NCBI GenBank assembly: GCA_013399115.1
Contig: VXAA01006528.1
Span: forward strand, 320,834-384,833
Length of the DNA stretch: 64,000 nucleotides
Origin: Anseranas semipalmata
Lineage: Eukaryota > Chordata > Aves > Anseriformes > Anseranatidae
Direction: 5' to 3'
Shown one piece after another: positions 31,701 to 45,800 of this stretch. The notes beneath the pieces were generated by a model, which worked only from the letters and a program-made list of their open reading frames with translations, made no database searches and was not told the DNA's origin. A program made the position numbers and the translations under genes. The stretch's first letter is position 1; each line of letters begins with the position of its first letter.

Positions 31701-34700
31701 ACAAACTGCTGATTAAATAAACGTTTTCTCTTCATTTTAGCAAGTGTTGGTTCAAGCTGAGTGGCAGGAATTTTTTTTAAAAGAAAAAAAAATCAGAGTT
31801 TTGATTACTTTTCTCCCAGAATAGCTTGTGCTTAATGTTGGGGCTCAGATTTCTTCCTTTTAATGCTCTAAGTAGCCTGTCATATTTGTATATAGGCTGA
31901 AAGGCCTCTGAGAAGAATCTGTAACATTTGACATAGCTAAACCTTACAAACTTAAAATCAGATCAGTGTGTTCTTGAAGAAAAGTAGATGAGATACTGCT
32001 TTTCCCTCCTCTGAACTGGCTGGAAGCTGTTTTAGCATCTAGATTTCCTTGCCAGAGCCAGTTTTTTGTGTGTATGTTTTCTTTGGACACAGAGTGAATG
32101 CACCCACACACAAATAAGGATCAGCTGCTAGTTTTCTTCTCAAGATACATACAGGATTCGATCTATGCTTGCTGTACTCTTTGCTCTCCCTTTGTTTAGT
32201 GGCACCAGTTATATAATTGCTGCCTTTCTGATTAAAGTGCGTGAGTACAAGCTGGAAGTTTGACATAAGACAGCCAACACTTTTAATTGCCTTTAGTTTG
32301 TCTCTAGCTGTGGCATATCTCTTTGAATGCAGCTGACTTGCGAGAAACTCTGGGAGAGAAATGATGCACTTCTTATTTATGCTTTTTCTTTGGCAAAATT
32401 GCTCTGTGAATTTTTATCACCTAATGGTTTCTCCGACACATTTTAAAACTGTTTAGCTCTCACCAAGAGACTATTTTATGTGCAACTTGGCCCTGTAAAC
32501 CATTTCTGTGATCTGGAAAGTGCTATCCTTCCTTTGCAGAGCAATCCATTTTGAAATTAGCTGGGCCTGCCTGCTCAAGAAGAACTTACAGTTGCTTGGC
32601 TGCTATTCCTGAATGGACCCATTAAATGCCCTATTTCTGTAAAAAGCAGCAAAAATCTATTGCTGACTAGCAGATCCTGAAATTCATGTGTATCAAGGGT
32701 AGCATAAATAGTTTGTGTGTGATTTTTGAGAGAATAGTGGTCTCTGGCTTAGTAAATACTAACTTCTACCCAGTCTATTGAAAAAGGTGATTATATAAGG
32801 TGGAAACCAGCTGGGATTTGAGCAGAGCTGGTAGGAACGGGCTTCTCTTGTATTCAAAATGCCTTTTAAAATTGACAATGTATAGTGATATGGTTAATTG
32901 ACTTGTCCTGTGTTTAGCTATGCCCATCCTTGTTGTCCTTCTCCCATGTGGTTCCAAAGCAGAGTCTAAGGCTCCAGAACCTGTCTCTTCCTTGTCCAAG
33001 GTATCTGGTAGAAACGTTGTCACCTGTATCACCCCCATTGATGTACAAGGGGATCTCTGGTAATTTATGAGTTGTTGCTGCCATCTCTGACCAGGAAGGT
33101 CTGAGTTGTGCTGGGTTTAAGTGCTTTGCATTTCCTTCTGTAAATCCATGTGTTACGGGCACATGTCTGCTTGCTACGACAAATCGTAGGGGACAGCTCC
33201 TGGCGAGTGATGTGCTGCTTCCCACTGCCTTCAGATAAATGTTTCCAGCATGGACCTTAAAGTGTGTAGAACTAGCATTCGTATATGAGATTTAGTATTC
33301 AGAGGGGGATGGGAGAGCTGGGAAATCACAGGTACGGTGAATAATCTTGGAGATTAGAATTGAGGAGTGTGCGCCATAGGCTGAGGATGAGAACTGAGCT
33401 GTGTACGCATGATGCCAGGAGCACACCATGCTTTAAAATCATGAGGGTCAATGTTTAGACTTGCAAATGGGAGAAGAAGAGGAGGGCATGGAAGTCTCAT
33501 TTGGGAGTGAGAACTCCCTAGCAATAGATTGGAGAGTAGAAATGGATCCTGAATGAAGTCTTGGAGTTGGTCATCAGTGAAGACAGTCAATTGCAGGTGC
33601 CCCAGGGTCCCTAACCACTGCCATTTCCTCCCTTTTTGCACTGACCATGGATAGGAATCCTAGTTAATGGCAACCACAGATCATGTTGAAACTGGGTTTC
33701 AGATCTCCATGATACAGAGCTACCCTAAACACTAATGTCAGCAGTCAGCTCCAGTCCTTACAGAAAACTACCTTTATGCTTTCCAGTGTCCCAGGGCACA
33801 TGTACTCCATCATATGTGAAAGTATCTTCCTGAGGAACTGGAAGTGCTCAGGAGATGGATGCCCGGGCCTTTCCTTTGTTGTTGATCTACTGGTGGCATT
33901 GTACAGGTCAGAAAAGTTGCTTAACTCTCTGTGGGCTCGGCACTACTTGGAACACGTGGTAATGAAAACAGTTGTGAGGGATCTATTCTCACTGTATGAT
34001 CAGGAAGGAAAACACTTAAACAGTGGTGAACTGAGTTGAATTCGTTCGCAATTGTCCCCTTCCTCATCCCAGAAATTTAAAGAGAAAGTACAGTTTCTGC
34101 AAAAAGCAAGAGGAGTACCTTGCTCTGCCACTCCCTTCTCTAGCTTGGCTGGAATTCGTACATTTTTTTGCTCCAAAGTAAAAGCAGAAAATTTAGAAAA
34201 GCATATGCTGTGGGCTACTCCCCCCTTGTAGCTCCCTGGAGATCTGCACAGGGGTGACCTGGATGGAAATACCTGCACAGTCCTGCCAGAGAGGAGTCTG
34301 GGGACTGCTGGGTGCCTTGTTTAGCTACCAGAGCCTTTCGTGGTGGTGGGGCAGAAGAAAGGATGCACCCACCTGGCTTGCAAGAGGCAAAGCAGAGCTG
34401 ACTTTTTAAAAAATGCATCAGACTCAATTATACCAGCTATTTCTGAGAGTACAAAACCATGATTTAGTTGCTTGAGGGTTTTTCTTGTCTGCCTCTGCTT
34501 TTATTAAGCTCATTTTTCTTTATCCTTGATCTGTGACAGCTGAAACAGCCTTCCTGGGAGAGAGATAATGAGTGTGTGCATGCACATGGCAAGGGGCTGG
34601 GGAATGACTATAGGGCCAGCTTGTTGCGTGACGGATGCCATACAGTTTGGGTTCAACACGGATCACCCCTGTCCTGCAATTCCAGCACGAGGCTGGGATT

Positions 34701-37177
34701 CCAAGCAGCCCCCATGCTCATTTTTTTGCTCAGCTCTTCCATCCTGATTGAGCAAAGGCAAGTGAGCTGCAGGCTTCTGTAAAGCTGAGATTTTTATTTC
34801 CCAGAGGTCTGGGCAATAGTGAGATTCTCCTTATGGGTGGATGTCATGCTGCTAATGTACGTGGCAGGCTGTCTGCAGCTATGCGGCTATGCCTCCAGAG
34901 AACAGAGGGAAACCCTGCCTGTTCTTGACATCCTCCACCTGTTCTTGCTGCTCTGATTCCAGCTGATGAAACCCACTCCCCACTTCTAGGTGCTGCTGGG
35001 TGTTGGGAGCATCTTGAGGCACAAGTGGGAAAAGGGGCCTTTATGGCTGCATGGAGCGCTGTGTGCGCAGACATCTGCCTTCCTGCGTTAGAGCAGTTTG
35101 ACTTGCAGGTAGTGCCAGGTGACCAAGCGCTCATCGTTGAGCTGGTGCTGTCTGTCTTCTGGCTGGATTCGGGCAGCCGTGGGTGGGTGCCCGGTGTGTT
35201 ATTTCTGGGAGGATCACACCTAATTTTGAAGACGCATGCAACAGGGTGTGTTTAACTAAGAAATGCTCCAGCTCAGGTCACTAACGTTTATCTCGGTTTC
35301 CCCGGGATGTTTTCTCACTTGCCTCCTCTGCTGCCACCACGTGGACATGCCACTGTGTTCATTTAAGGTTTAGATTAATCTTCGAGGAGGATGTGCTCCA
35401 TCCTTGATTGTATCACAGTTTTAAACTGTGCTATACAACACAAGCTTCTTCATTTGCTGTGAAATGCAGCTGGGAGGAACTTTTGACACGTTAAAATAAC
35501 AAAGCAAGGAGAGAGACTCTTCATCATTTTTTTCTTTCCCATTTTTTTATTGAAAGATTTCCAAAGGGTATGCATTTTTCACGCTCTAGGAAAGGTTTTG
35601 TAGAGTAACTGAGTGTACGCAGCAAGTTGCAAATCTCAGGCAGAAGTTTCACAGACATCTCAATCAAGAGCCAGGCTCAAGCCTGAGCAAAATTTTTCCA
35701 AAGGGCCATTTATGAGGCAATTATATGCAGAAGAAATGGTGTCAATGAAGGTTGATTGACTGTCTTTTACATGCCATACATTCAGTTCTGAAAATTGCAC
35801 TTGGGACTTTATACCATTTATGCACTCCTGGAAATACTATTTTGTGAGCAGAACTCTATTAAAACTGCCAACATGGACTTCTGGAGGAGAAGAGGGACTA
35901 ATGAAGATGTCTGGTGTAGCTCATACAGTTTTATTTCAGAAGAGCGTTGGTGCAGCAGTGCAACCTGTGTCTTATTCATGTTGGAGCCAGAGCCAAGTGA
36001 ATAACAGTATTTGAAATCAGACGCAGACAGGGATGATCTAATTTTAGATCAACCGTAACTTATTTTCCTAAATCTTTCCATCAGTAACCTTCATCATTAA
36101 ATTCATCATTTATAAGCTGTTCCTATATAGCCAGGGTGAAAAAAGCAGCCTATAAATGCAGCTGTTGGAATTGGTGGGCAGGTCCAGGCTAAAATTACTT
36201 GTCTTAGTATTACACACGAACAAAGCACTCAGCAAGTCCTTACTTTGCCTAGCGATAAGGTAGCAGAAAGGGAGAGAGCAGCAGCCCTTCCCTCAGCAAT
36301 GAGATGTTGAGAGCAACAGGCAGGCTGGGGCATGGGGGGGATCTTGCCCCCCTCCCTGCTCAGTCCAGGGCACAGGTCAGGGGTAGCTGCTGGGAGCAAA
36401 CACCCAAGAGTGCTTTCTCCTCGCTTTCTGCTGGAGAATATCCTTGTGCATGGCCAGAGGGGTCTCATCTGATCACTTCACAACCTTGCTAGGGTGGGCC
36501 AAAAATTAAATAAGCCAGACTTTAATGCATCAAATGCAATTGTAGGAAATTGTACGGAAACCTGTGCTGAGTCCAGTTGTCCACAGTGATATGTCAACTG
36601 TCAGCAAAGATTACAGCTGGATTCAGTCCTTAATATAGCCACGTAGCAGGGTGTTCAGTGCGGATAGAGAACCTAAAGAATAACTAAATCTCATGTGGTT
36701 TTATTCATTTTCATAGCTCTGATGAGCAAGAATTTGGCCCCGAGGCTGTGAAGTCCTGGTGTCAATATGAAAGAGAATTGATATTCAGCCTCAGAAAATC
36801 ACGAATGACTTTCTTTCCATTTTCTCTCTCTTTCCTCCCTCTACTGGCCAACAGAATAAAATCATAAAGTGTTCAGATTTAAGTGTTCATAAGTGTTCAG
36901 ATTTATTTTGTTCTTCAGCAACATGCTGAACTAGAATTCAGGAAAACTTCCAGCTCTGACTCATCTTGAGGGTAGAATTAAGATAATCAGAAACAGGTGC
37001 ATTGAAAACCTACTAGAGGTTTCCTTACTGTTCTGGGGCTAACCTTAGTTGTAGCTGTGGGCTAGCATCTGGCACTTCTGTGCCAGAAAAGACCTATGTT
37101 CACTATGCCTTAGACAGAAAATGCCCTGAGGGTGAGCCTGGTTGGTCTGGCTGCCTGGGGCTAGGCTGACCATTATG
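28783..37177. other. Intergenic region, no gene recognised
   Basis: I see no exon with family resemblance or paired splice sites. Content is AT-rich with short homopolymers (a C-run at 30527-30537) and a small repeat of agtgttcagattta near 36868-36906. Frames of 60-100 codons, such as 33776-34039 and 32914-33225, show no recognisable motif. Confidence 0.5.
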
Positions 37178-37793
37178 ACTGCAGAATCACTGAGGTGTGA
37201 AGGTGCCTCTGGAGGTTTCCAGTCCTGCTCCTGCTCAGTGTGGTCACCTAGAACAGGTTGCCAAGGGTAGTGTCAAACATGTTTTGAGTATCTCCAAGGA
37301 TGGAGACTCCATGACTCCTCTGGGCAGCCTGTTTCAGTGTCCAACCACCCTCATTNNNNNNNNNNNNNNNNNNNNNNNNNNNNNNNNNNNNNNNAACTTA
37401 CGTTTTATTGGAATTTCCTGTATTTCAGCCCATTGTTTCCTATCATTCCAATGCAAAAAGAGCCTCGCTCTTCTTCTTTACTCCCTCTTATCAGATATTT
37501 ATACATGTGGATAAGAGCCTTTCCTTTCTCCCAGCACATATTGGTGAGTGGGGTTGTTCCTCCGCAAGTACAGGACTTTGCACTTTGCCTTGTTGAACTT
37601 CATGAGGTTCCTGTCAGCCCTTTTCTCTAGCCTGTCGAGGTCCTTCTGGATGGCAGCACAACCCTCTGGTGTATCAACCACTCCTCCCAGTTTTGGATGC
37701 CTCCTCATCCAGGTCATTAATGAAGATGTTAAACAGTATCAGCCCCACTATCAATTCCTGGCGTACACTGCTACGGACTGGCCTCCAGCTGGA
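37178..37793 (-). mobile_element. CR1 LINE fragment, 3' part, antisense
   Basis: CR1 non-LTR retrotransposon piece in minus orientation. Reading 37714 down to 37499 gives a degraded reverse-transcriptase C-terminal segment with [15 protein letters not shown] and RLEKRADRNLMKFNKAKC, typical of avian CR1. The 3' untranslated region follows to about 37180 (cctctggaggtttccag on the + strand). A 39-base N gap lies inside it. The frame stops early and the 5' part is missing, so it is an inactive truncated copy. Ends are approximate. Confidence 0.9.
37356..37394. other. Assembly gap (39 N)
   Basis: A run of undetermined bases inside the CR1 fragment, a common place for assembly breaks. Confidence 1.
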
Positions 37794-40700
37794 GGGAAAA
37801 CAAACAAACAAAAAACCCCACATTTATTTTAGAAGCTGCATGTTGTCCCATGTAGCGTGCAGATCAAGGAAAAGAAAATGGATTTGTTGTTGGTTTCTGT
37901 ATGTGGGACGAGGTGTTTTTACGGAACTGAGTGATAGGGATGGAGCCTGCTGAGCGACAAACAGCTCCATTGCTTCCCATCTGAGAGGAAACTGGCCGCA
38001 GGATAAATCTTCCAGCCCAGCTAGTGTGGGAGAAATTGATGAACTCTTTCACTTGCTGTTTTCCTCAGATCTTGAGATCTCATTATGCAATGCATTCATG
38101 ATAACATTGCTTGGTTCTCTTGGAAACAAGCCACAGCCTGTACTAGATGTGTCCATCTCTGCAACCTCTATTATATCTGTTCCCTCGATAAAACATTTTT
38201 GGACTACAGAAGTCGCTGTTCATGGGAATACAACCTGCGTCATTCTGTTCCTTCTAGAAGCTTTTGAGGATGCTAACAGCAAACGTTGCAAATATGCGGT
38301 ATTGGAGTTAAATGCTTTTACACCCCAGAGTCTGAGATTAAGTGTTGGCTTTTCCTTCTGTATTGCTTACTGGTTTATATTTTCTAAAAAGCAATTTCTG
38401 AGTATGAAATGAGATGGTATAGCAACAAACACTTTTTAAATCTACTTCTGCTGAAAGAAAACCTGTCCAGCTACATTAAAAGAAATATGACCCTCTTAAA
38501 CCTGCTTACTCCCCCCGACAGAAGAAAGCTATATTCTGTTCTGCCTTAGACAATTTAGTAGCAGCCATCTCAAAAACAGCTTTCACTATCTTAAAAGGAA
38601 GCAAGTTTTTGACAAAGCCCCTAAAAAAATATAGGACCCTTGTAAAAAGCATGTGTAATAAAAGATATTGTCTAAAAAACAACTGATGAAATAATGGGGG
38701 ATATACTGGACTAAAGCTAAATTTTGCTGTCTTTTTGATTACTGGGACCTCTATGCATAGGTTTTTCTCTCTCTTTGTTGGTCTTTATGGGAGTTATTTG
38801 GAACAGGTGTATTTTAGATTTAGTACACTCTTTAGACCTACAGTGAGAGAAGCCATCTTTAACCATCTATTTCACCCTCAGGAGAGCTCTCCGTCTTTGT
38901 TCCCAGCTTCTTCTAAGCTTTTCACCTGTGGCAGACTAGATGTTTCACAGCTTTGCTTCTGTGAGGCTTAGAAATACACTGTGTGTTGGGGTAAGATGCA
39001 TTTCTTACAACACTTCTTGAAATCTTCTGTATAGCATGTTCACCACCTTATTGAAAATTGTTTTGAAAACACACCCTGCAACATCTTTGGCAATGTTTTA
39101 TATCGTTGTTTTAATACAGCATTTAGTAGTCTCCACCTCTTCCTTCCCCCCAAGTGCAGTTTTTCAAAGAATAGCCCTTCCTCCATACATGACAAAGAAT
39201 CCCATATTCTAAGGAGAAATATTCCCTCCAGACGACACAATTGTTTGAGATCTCCATGATTTTCACCATCACAATACTTATTAGTCTGAGTATTTTTAAA
39301 CATTTCTTCAGAGGTTTGGGGAGATACAATTCAATCATCACCTTGCCAAAATAACAAGGAAATATATCAGTTCTAGTCTGGAATTATTGTAATGACGTGG
39401 TGCTGGTAGGATGTTTACTCACAGGAATATAATGCGAACAGTCATAAGCAGCAGTAACAAACCTGTTGGCTTTATTTTTTTTTTTTTTTTGTCCTGGTTA
39501 AGTATGCAACACAGAAGCAATGCAAATGGCTCCTCAAACACTGCTATTCTGCAGTGTCTGCTTATGGCTACAAAAAGTTGAATCCCTTGGAAATGTCTGC
39601 AGAAAGAGGAATAAAAAGGATTTTGTAATGTATTGGTGTCCATCGGATGATGTGGTGAAAAATGTCTGAATGCTATCCAAAGCTTTTGGGTTAGCTTATG
39701 TCCAAGCACCTCATCCGTCAGGGCTGGTTGGGAACTTATGGGCCACCATGTTAAAATTTGGAGCAGTAGTACCCGGAGGACTAAACAAAAGCCATATCCA
39801 CACAGTACAACTATTTCTTACCCAAACAAGAGATTTTGAAAAACACTGTTTTCCAGTCATAGAGCTGGTGTGTTTTCATTACACTTGCTTCCCAAGAGAC
39901 CCAAAGGTGTAACTAACTGTATTGGAATAGCAGATTTGGTGTTTTGTTGGAATATCCAGGTCCTTTGCTGGGAAGAATGACGGAAACCTTCCTGTTACAT
40001 ATTCTTACCGGAAAGCATCTGTGCAGACATGGGAAATATCCTCCCAGGTGTGCGATTTAGGAAGCCATTCCCATCAATTCAGCAATAACCACTTTCTTCT
40101 CCCTCCTCTGTTTCTAGAGCTGCAACTCTTTCAGTGCAGCAAACATCATGCAGTCTGGCACAAGTGCTTTGTGATTCCTCAGGGTAAAAATAACAAAGAA
40201 TCACCCCACCCTTGTAGTCTTTTGTTTGATAAGTGATTCTCTGTGACGGGTTAATGCTTTCAGTCACTGTGAAAATGTCATCAGTGAACAACCATCCATA
40301 AACTTGCCTGATAGTTCCTTGGATTTAGATGTTTTCAGATGGTCCCTTTTCTTAAAAAGATAGAGCAGCCCTTTTTTAAGAAAACTTCCTATAAATAGTT
40401 CCCTAAGCCTTCTGGGAGTACAGTGTAGTCACAACCTCAGGGCTGTAGCATGCATTTCTGTGAGAGCTGCAGATAGCACATCAATGTAGCAAAAAGTGTG
40501 GTGGGTTGTAAAATACCTCGCACCTTAGATTTTAAAGTGCTGTTAAATTGCTTTATGATATCAGCTTTAACTTCATTACTGGTAGCAAAGTAGTGAAGAA
40601 GGTGTCTGAGGAGTTGTTTAATTTTTTTTTTTAATCCTTATGGAACCATAATTTACAGACATGCAAAAATGGGGCCTGCTTAAGTAGCGGCAACTTAGTT

Positions 40701-41264
40701 TTCCATCTTCTCATTTAGCTGAAGACCTTATTTCAGGCATACTTAGAGTTGCTAGCACTGCTGTGATGTTCTGAGAACCGCCCATCCCAGCCAGCCACAT
40801 CTGAAGCAATAATTCTGTTTCTCTTCAAATTTATTTCTGTCATCTGGGGACAGAACATGTGCATCTTGCTGTGAGAGCCCTGCTCCTGCCTGTCATTTTT
40901 CAAGACCTTAGCTTGTTTTTGGCTTCTTGGAAAAGGTCACTTGCCCTTCCAGCAATATCAGGTTTGTAATACATTTTCTTCAGCAGCAACACATTTAGCC
41001 TTTCTGAGAACCATTGCTATAATAAATATATAGTGCTTTTCAAATATACAGTAAAAATCACCTTATAAAACGTGATTTATTAACCACGTGTAGAAGCCTA
41101 ATAGTTTACTATAGTCTTTTACTCTCTAATTATCCAGAACTCTTCTCATCTGGGTAAGAATTGCACTAGGTTGCATACAACACATATAGGGATGTACATT
41201 TACTACCATATATTATGAAAGGCTCCACTGACATCTCACTGCTGAGACTCAAGTTATTTGGAAG
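37794..41264. other. Intergenic region, no gene recognised
   Basis: AT-rich sequence with short T-runs (39472-39490 and 40622-40632). The longest open frame (38026-38412, + strand) has no recognisable domain, no convincing start context and ends in AT-rich sequence. I see nothing else to annotate. Confidence 0.5.
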
Positions 41265-42205
41265 GGACCTGTGCTTTGGCTCTGGCTTTTCTACGTCCTC
41301 CAACCAGGTAGGTGCAGACAGCAGTGAGGCTGGCCCTGAACCTTCTCTTCTCCAGGCTGCACAGACATACCTTGTTCAGCTTTTCCTCGTGTGGCAGGTG
41401 CTCCAGTACCCTGACTGTCTTGGGAGCCCTGCAATGGACTTGCTCCGGTTTGTCTTTGTTTTTCTTGCAGTGGGAAGACCAAAACTGAATGTGGTACCTG
41501 CAATGTGGTCTCAGAAGTATCATATAGAGGGAAGGATCACTTCTCTGGGATCACTGGCGATGCTCTTCCTAAAGCAGCCTTCTCTGCACCCGAGGAGGCT
41601 GTTGGCCATCTTTGCTGCAAGGGTCCATTGCTGCCTCATGGTCAGCTTGTCCACCAGGACCCCCAGGAGCCTCTACCTTTTCCACAGAGCTGCTTCCCAG
41701 CCAGTTGGCCCCAGCCTATGCTGGTGCACGGGGTTGTCCCTGCCCAGGTCCAGGACCTGTGTTTGCTTCTGCTGAACTTCACGTGGTTCCTGCTGGCCCA
41801 TTTCTCCAGCCTGTGCAGGTCCCTCCACATGGCAGCCCTGCCTTCCTGCTGGGACTGCGCTACCACTAGCAGCGCTCTCAAGGAAACAGCAACGACCACA
41901 CGCTTCATCCACAGAGCCAGTCACCTCATCGCTGAACATGCTTGTTGGGTAGACATGGTCAGACATCCGTTAGTCCTGCAATCACCTGGAATTAATCACC
42001 GTGTCCTTCATGTGCTGGTATTTGCTTTGTAACCTTCCCAGGGAGGAGGGCTGGCTGACTGATCTGCCTGTCCCTGCATCGTCCTTCCTGCCCTTCTTGA
42101 AGATGTGTGACACGTCTTTTTCCAGTCACCTGGAACCTCCCTGAGCTCCAAGACATTTGATGATGATAGAGTGGCCTCATAAAGATATTGGCCACCTCCA
42201 TCCTT
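41265..42205 (-). mobile_element. CR1 LINE fragment, older, antisense
   Basis: A second, more diverged CR1 piece in minus orientation. The + strand carries the antisense CR1 pattern: cttctcttctccaggctg, ggtgctccagtaccctgac, a gggaaggatcac stretch, ccaccaggacccccaggag and a gtgcacggggttgtccctgc stretch. Minus-strand translation at 41642-41908 keeps RLEKWASRNHVKFSRSKH, the same reverse-transcriptase segment as in the copy at 37.5 kb, and the homology extends 5' to about 42.2 kb. Many frame breaks show it is dead. Ends are approximate. Confidence 0.85.
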
Positions 42206-42288
42206 GCCCTGGGAAGCTGATCCTCCTCTTCTGCTCTTTTGCCCATTTGCTGCCCCCATGTTTAGTTGTTTTCTATTTAAAATACTTT

Positions 42289-42413
42289 TGTCTTTTTTTC
42301 TTCTGTTTTTTTTTTCTTTTCCCACCATCTTTGCAATTTTCCTCTCTAATTTCTGTCTTTTTTTTTCTCTCTCTCTCTCTTTTTTTCTTTTCTATTTTCT
42401 TTGTCCTTCCCTT
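42289..42413. repeat. Polypyrimidine / (CT)n low-complexity tract
   Basis: About 125 bases almost entirely of C and T, with a (ct) run at 42366-42380 and long T-runs. It adjoins the CR1 fragment. Phe/Ser/Leu-rich open frames over it are products of composition. Confidence 0.85.
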
Positions 42414-42755
42414 AGGTGGCAGATGACATCCAGCCATTCAAAAAAGAACTCCTACAAAGAAGTCAGATTTTAAGCTTTCATACAGAACTTTTCCTCACGC
42501 TGGGCACTACATTCAAATAGTTGGTCTTATTCTTACACATGATCCTTCCTCTTCTCCAAGGAGCTATAAGATGAAAAGATGCTTAAGCAAAGAGGCATCC
42601 ACCCGAGTACTACTAACCTGGGCTTCTCTCTGCACATCATACTTCTTTTTTAATGGAAACCTGCTGGCAGCCTCAAAAGTTACTATCTAAACAAGCACAG
42701 AACAGCCCCTTAGAGATACGATCTCTCCAGTTTTATACATACAAATTCATTACCA

Positions 42756-42883
42756 CATCATACTTCTAAGAAAAGAGTTTTTCTTATGCTTTTCTCATCT
42801 GCAAAGCACTNGCATCATACTTCTAAGAAGAGAGTTTTTCTTATCTTATGAGAAAAGAGTGCTTTTCTCATCTGCAAAGCACT
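42756..42883. repeat. Direct duplication around a single N
   Basis: A unit from catcatacttctaag to ctgcaaagcact occurs at 42756-42810, then one N at 42811, then again at 42813-42883 with a 16-base insertion. The order (copy, single N, near-copy) suggests a joined assembly gap with redundant ends rather than a biological duplication. Confidence 0.75.
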
Positions 42884-45800
42884 CTTCACATATAGGTAAT
42901 TTTTAAACTTCCATTGCAAAAAAATAGTAACTATAAAACTTAAGTAATAAAATGAAATTATTTTGATTTAGTAGTGTTAAGGGGCATATTCAAATTACGT
43001 GGAATCTGATCTTGAAAGTCTAACCACAGTGTGAACATTTAAGGAGATCACTTGAGGACAGATGAACCAAGAAAGGTGAGAGAAGGTGTGTTTAGAAGGT
43101 TTGGGAAACACCATCCCAGGGAGACAGGGCTCATTCACACTGCTCCAAGTCTGAATGGATGACAGGGATTTTCTTAAGCCTGGCTGCTCTCAGGGTAAGT
43201 TTTGGGGATCCACACACAACCACAGTATTCTTGTGGCATCATCCCCCACCCATCCAAAAGCAGTGTGACCTCTGAGGCTACCTAAGGACCTCTAAGGACG
43301 CTTTTGAGCTTCTTCCACTCTCTTGTCCAAGTGGGAGAAATCAGAGTCCTAAAAGGAGCTCTCAGGTTTTATGGGCTGTCAGGCTGGCCCAGTGGTAGGT
43401 AAGGTGCTCAGAGAGAAAGTCAGCATTAATTTTTTTCTCACTTTTAAACCAGTTCACCTCTTCATTGTCTCAATATGCAGACAGCTTTATGCCTGGCCAG
43501 GAAAAACAACTGAGGATATCTGTACTTTTAAATGTTATCAGCCATTTCCCATAATTTGTTACAATAAATTGATGATGGGGGAAAAGAACAGATTTACCTG
43601 CATACACATAAATAATATTTCTGCTACTAACTTTTTCAGACCTCTGAAGGTTTGGCTTTTTTTCCCTCTCTATCTCTCCCCATCCATTACGTGAAATCTG
43701 CCTCATCTCTCTCTGCATTGCCGTTGGTGTCTAGACTCTCTTTCATCTTTCTTTACAACAGCATTGTTTTCCCTCACACTGCAGTTATTTCTTTTAACTT
43801 CCCTACTTCAGAGTAGAAAGTGGCTTTCATTTGGAAGGAATAGGAGCTCCAGGAGCTCCTAATCTCTAGCAGAACCTAGGTTTTTAGGTTTGTCTCCTGT
43901 TTCATCTGAAAAATTGCACCCTTAAAAAAAGCACTGCTCTTGCATGGATGAAACTCATGCAAATGTTGTACGTTACCATGCCACACCATTGAGCATTCAT
44001 AGGTAAGTTAGAGACTACAGGACTGTATATCTATCACCTCAAACAGCCCACCCTTCACTGGGCTTCAGTGATGGACACATGCACACCTCCAGAAGGTGCG
44101 GGGCTGTCCCTGCTGCAAGAGGAGGACCCGCACACACCTCTGTGTTGACCCCTTCCCCATAGCCCGTGCTTTGTTTTGCTCATCTCTCGTGTGGCTTTTC
44201 TTCCTGCTGGGCATTGCTGCAAGAGGTGTTGGACTTGAGACTTTTTGCAGAAGGTGTCTCCTGGGAAAGTACAAGGCTGCATGATGTCAGGATGGGGCAC
44301 AAAGCAACACAGCATGGCAGGATTGCTCCCCTGCTTTCAGAGTAAATTTATCTTCTATCCAGCAGTATATATATGTTTTCATCTCCTCTTCTCTTGCTCT
44401 GTTCCCCCATAGGCCAGATGCCCTCTCCTCCCTCCTGGGACCCACTCTATTTTGCTGTACTCTGCACCTAGAACACTTTGTGCATGCAGGGGAAATAGGG
44501 TGGGTCCTGCCTGCAGTTCCGTATGGACACAGGACAGAGGTGCCTGTATACCCAGAGAGATCCAGTCAGCCCTATCGGTGTAGCAGAGCACAGAGGGTTG
44601 TCTGTAACCCGATGGAAGATGAGTCAGGAGCTTCATTTAGGATGTGCAGCAATAAAGGACGTGGTTCTTTCATTGCTTGCTTTCTGCGGAGTAGATGCCA
44701 GCCACCAGAAAGCTGTATGTTGTTCTTGTTCAGTGCAATGCAAAGGCAGGGTAGGAATAAGTGCATTTTGGGCATAGTAAGATACTGCTATACAGCCGTG
44801 CTTGGCATAGCAGTGCACGTGGTAGCTGGGTACAGAACTGTTGTTAGTGCTGGAAAAGCAGCAGCTTGTCATGGGCTTGTCATGTTGTGTGTGAATGCAG
44901 ATGTGGGATGCTTGAGACACAAAACTGAGCCCCGGAGTTGTTTGGGATCCCTGTGCAGGTGCAGCAGTTGTGAACCTGATCACAGATGGTGACAAAGCGC
45001 CTCGGCCAGGCTCTCAGAAGAGCTGAATGTGTTGTGTGCACCTCTGCTTAAGACCAGGATGAATAAGGTGCAGACTCTAATTGGGATTCCAGGAACAAAC
45101 TTGAAGAATCTGTCCTTGCACAGCCAGAATGGCTGTTTGAGGCAAAAGTGAAATTGATTTTGGTTTAAAAGGGCTGTGAAGGAAGATATGAGTAAATATG
45201 GAGGAAAATAATCTAAAATTGATTAGAAAGGAACCATTACCCAGGAGGCAGTAAACTGTTGTAGATAGCCCGTTGAATAACTATGAAAAGAAAATGAGAT
45301 TGCTCTGGTATATACAAATAAGAATCAGAACACTGCACTCCTGCCATGGTATTTTTTTGCTTCAGTCCATGTGTCACTCTTTTGTGGTTTAAGATTATAA
45401 ACTGTCATGAAAGACCATAGACGCACCCTATAACTTTGAGAAAACTCTCTAGCTTTTACATTCTAAACATTATTGTGCTTCAAATAATAAAGCAAAAATA
45501 CCATGGTAAAGGAATGACAGTGTTATGTGCTAGGAAAACTCTTCAGGTGTGGAGGAAAAACATTTCATATTATGCATATGAAATAATCTCTAATGTTCCC
45601 AGCACTGCTTGTATGGGCGATGTGGAGGACTTTCTTAAAGCTCTTATAAAACCTGATACTAAAATCATTGCAATAATTGAATTAATAGTAATGTAAGACC
45701 CCTGTGATTGCATGGTTCCAACAGGAACCTTAATTCCTCTATTACATTTGAAAAGATATATAATAAAAGTAGAGAAAATCACCATACTAACAGTAAGATT

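Noticed and set aside
42157..42473. Phe/Leu/Ser-rich frames that look like membrane proteins
   Set aside because: Translation of the polypyrimidine tract.
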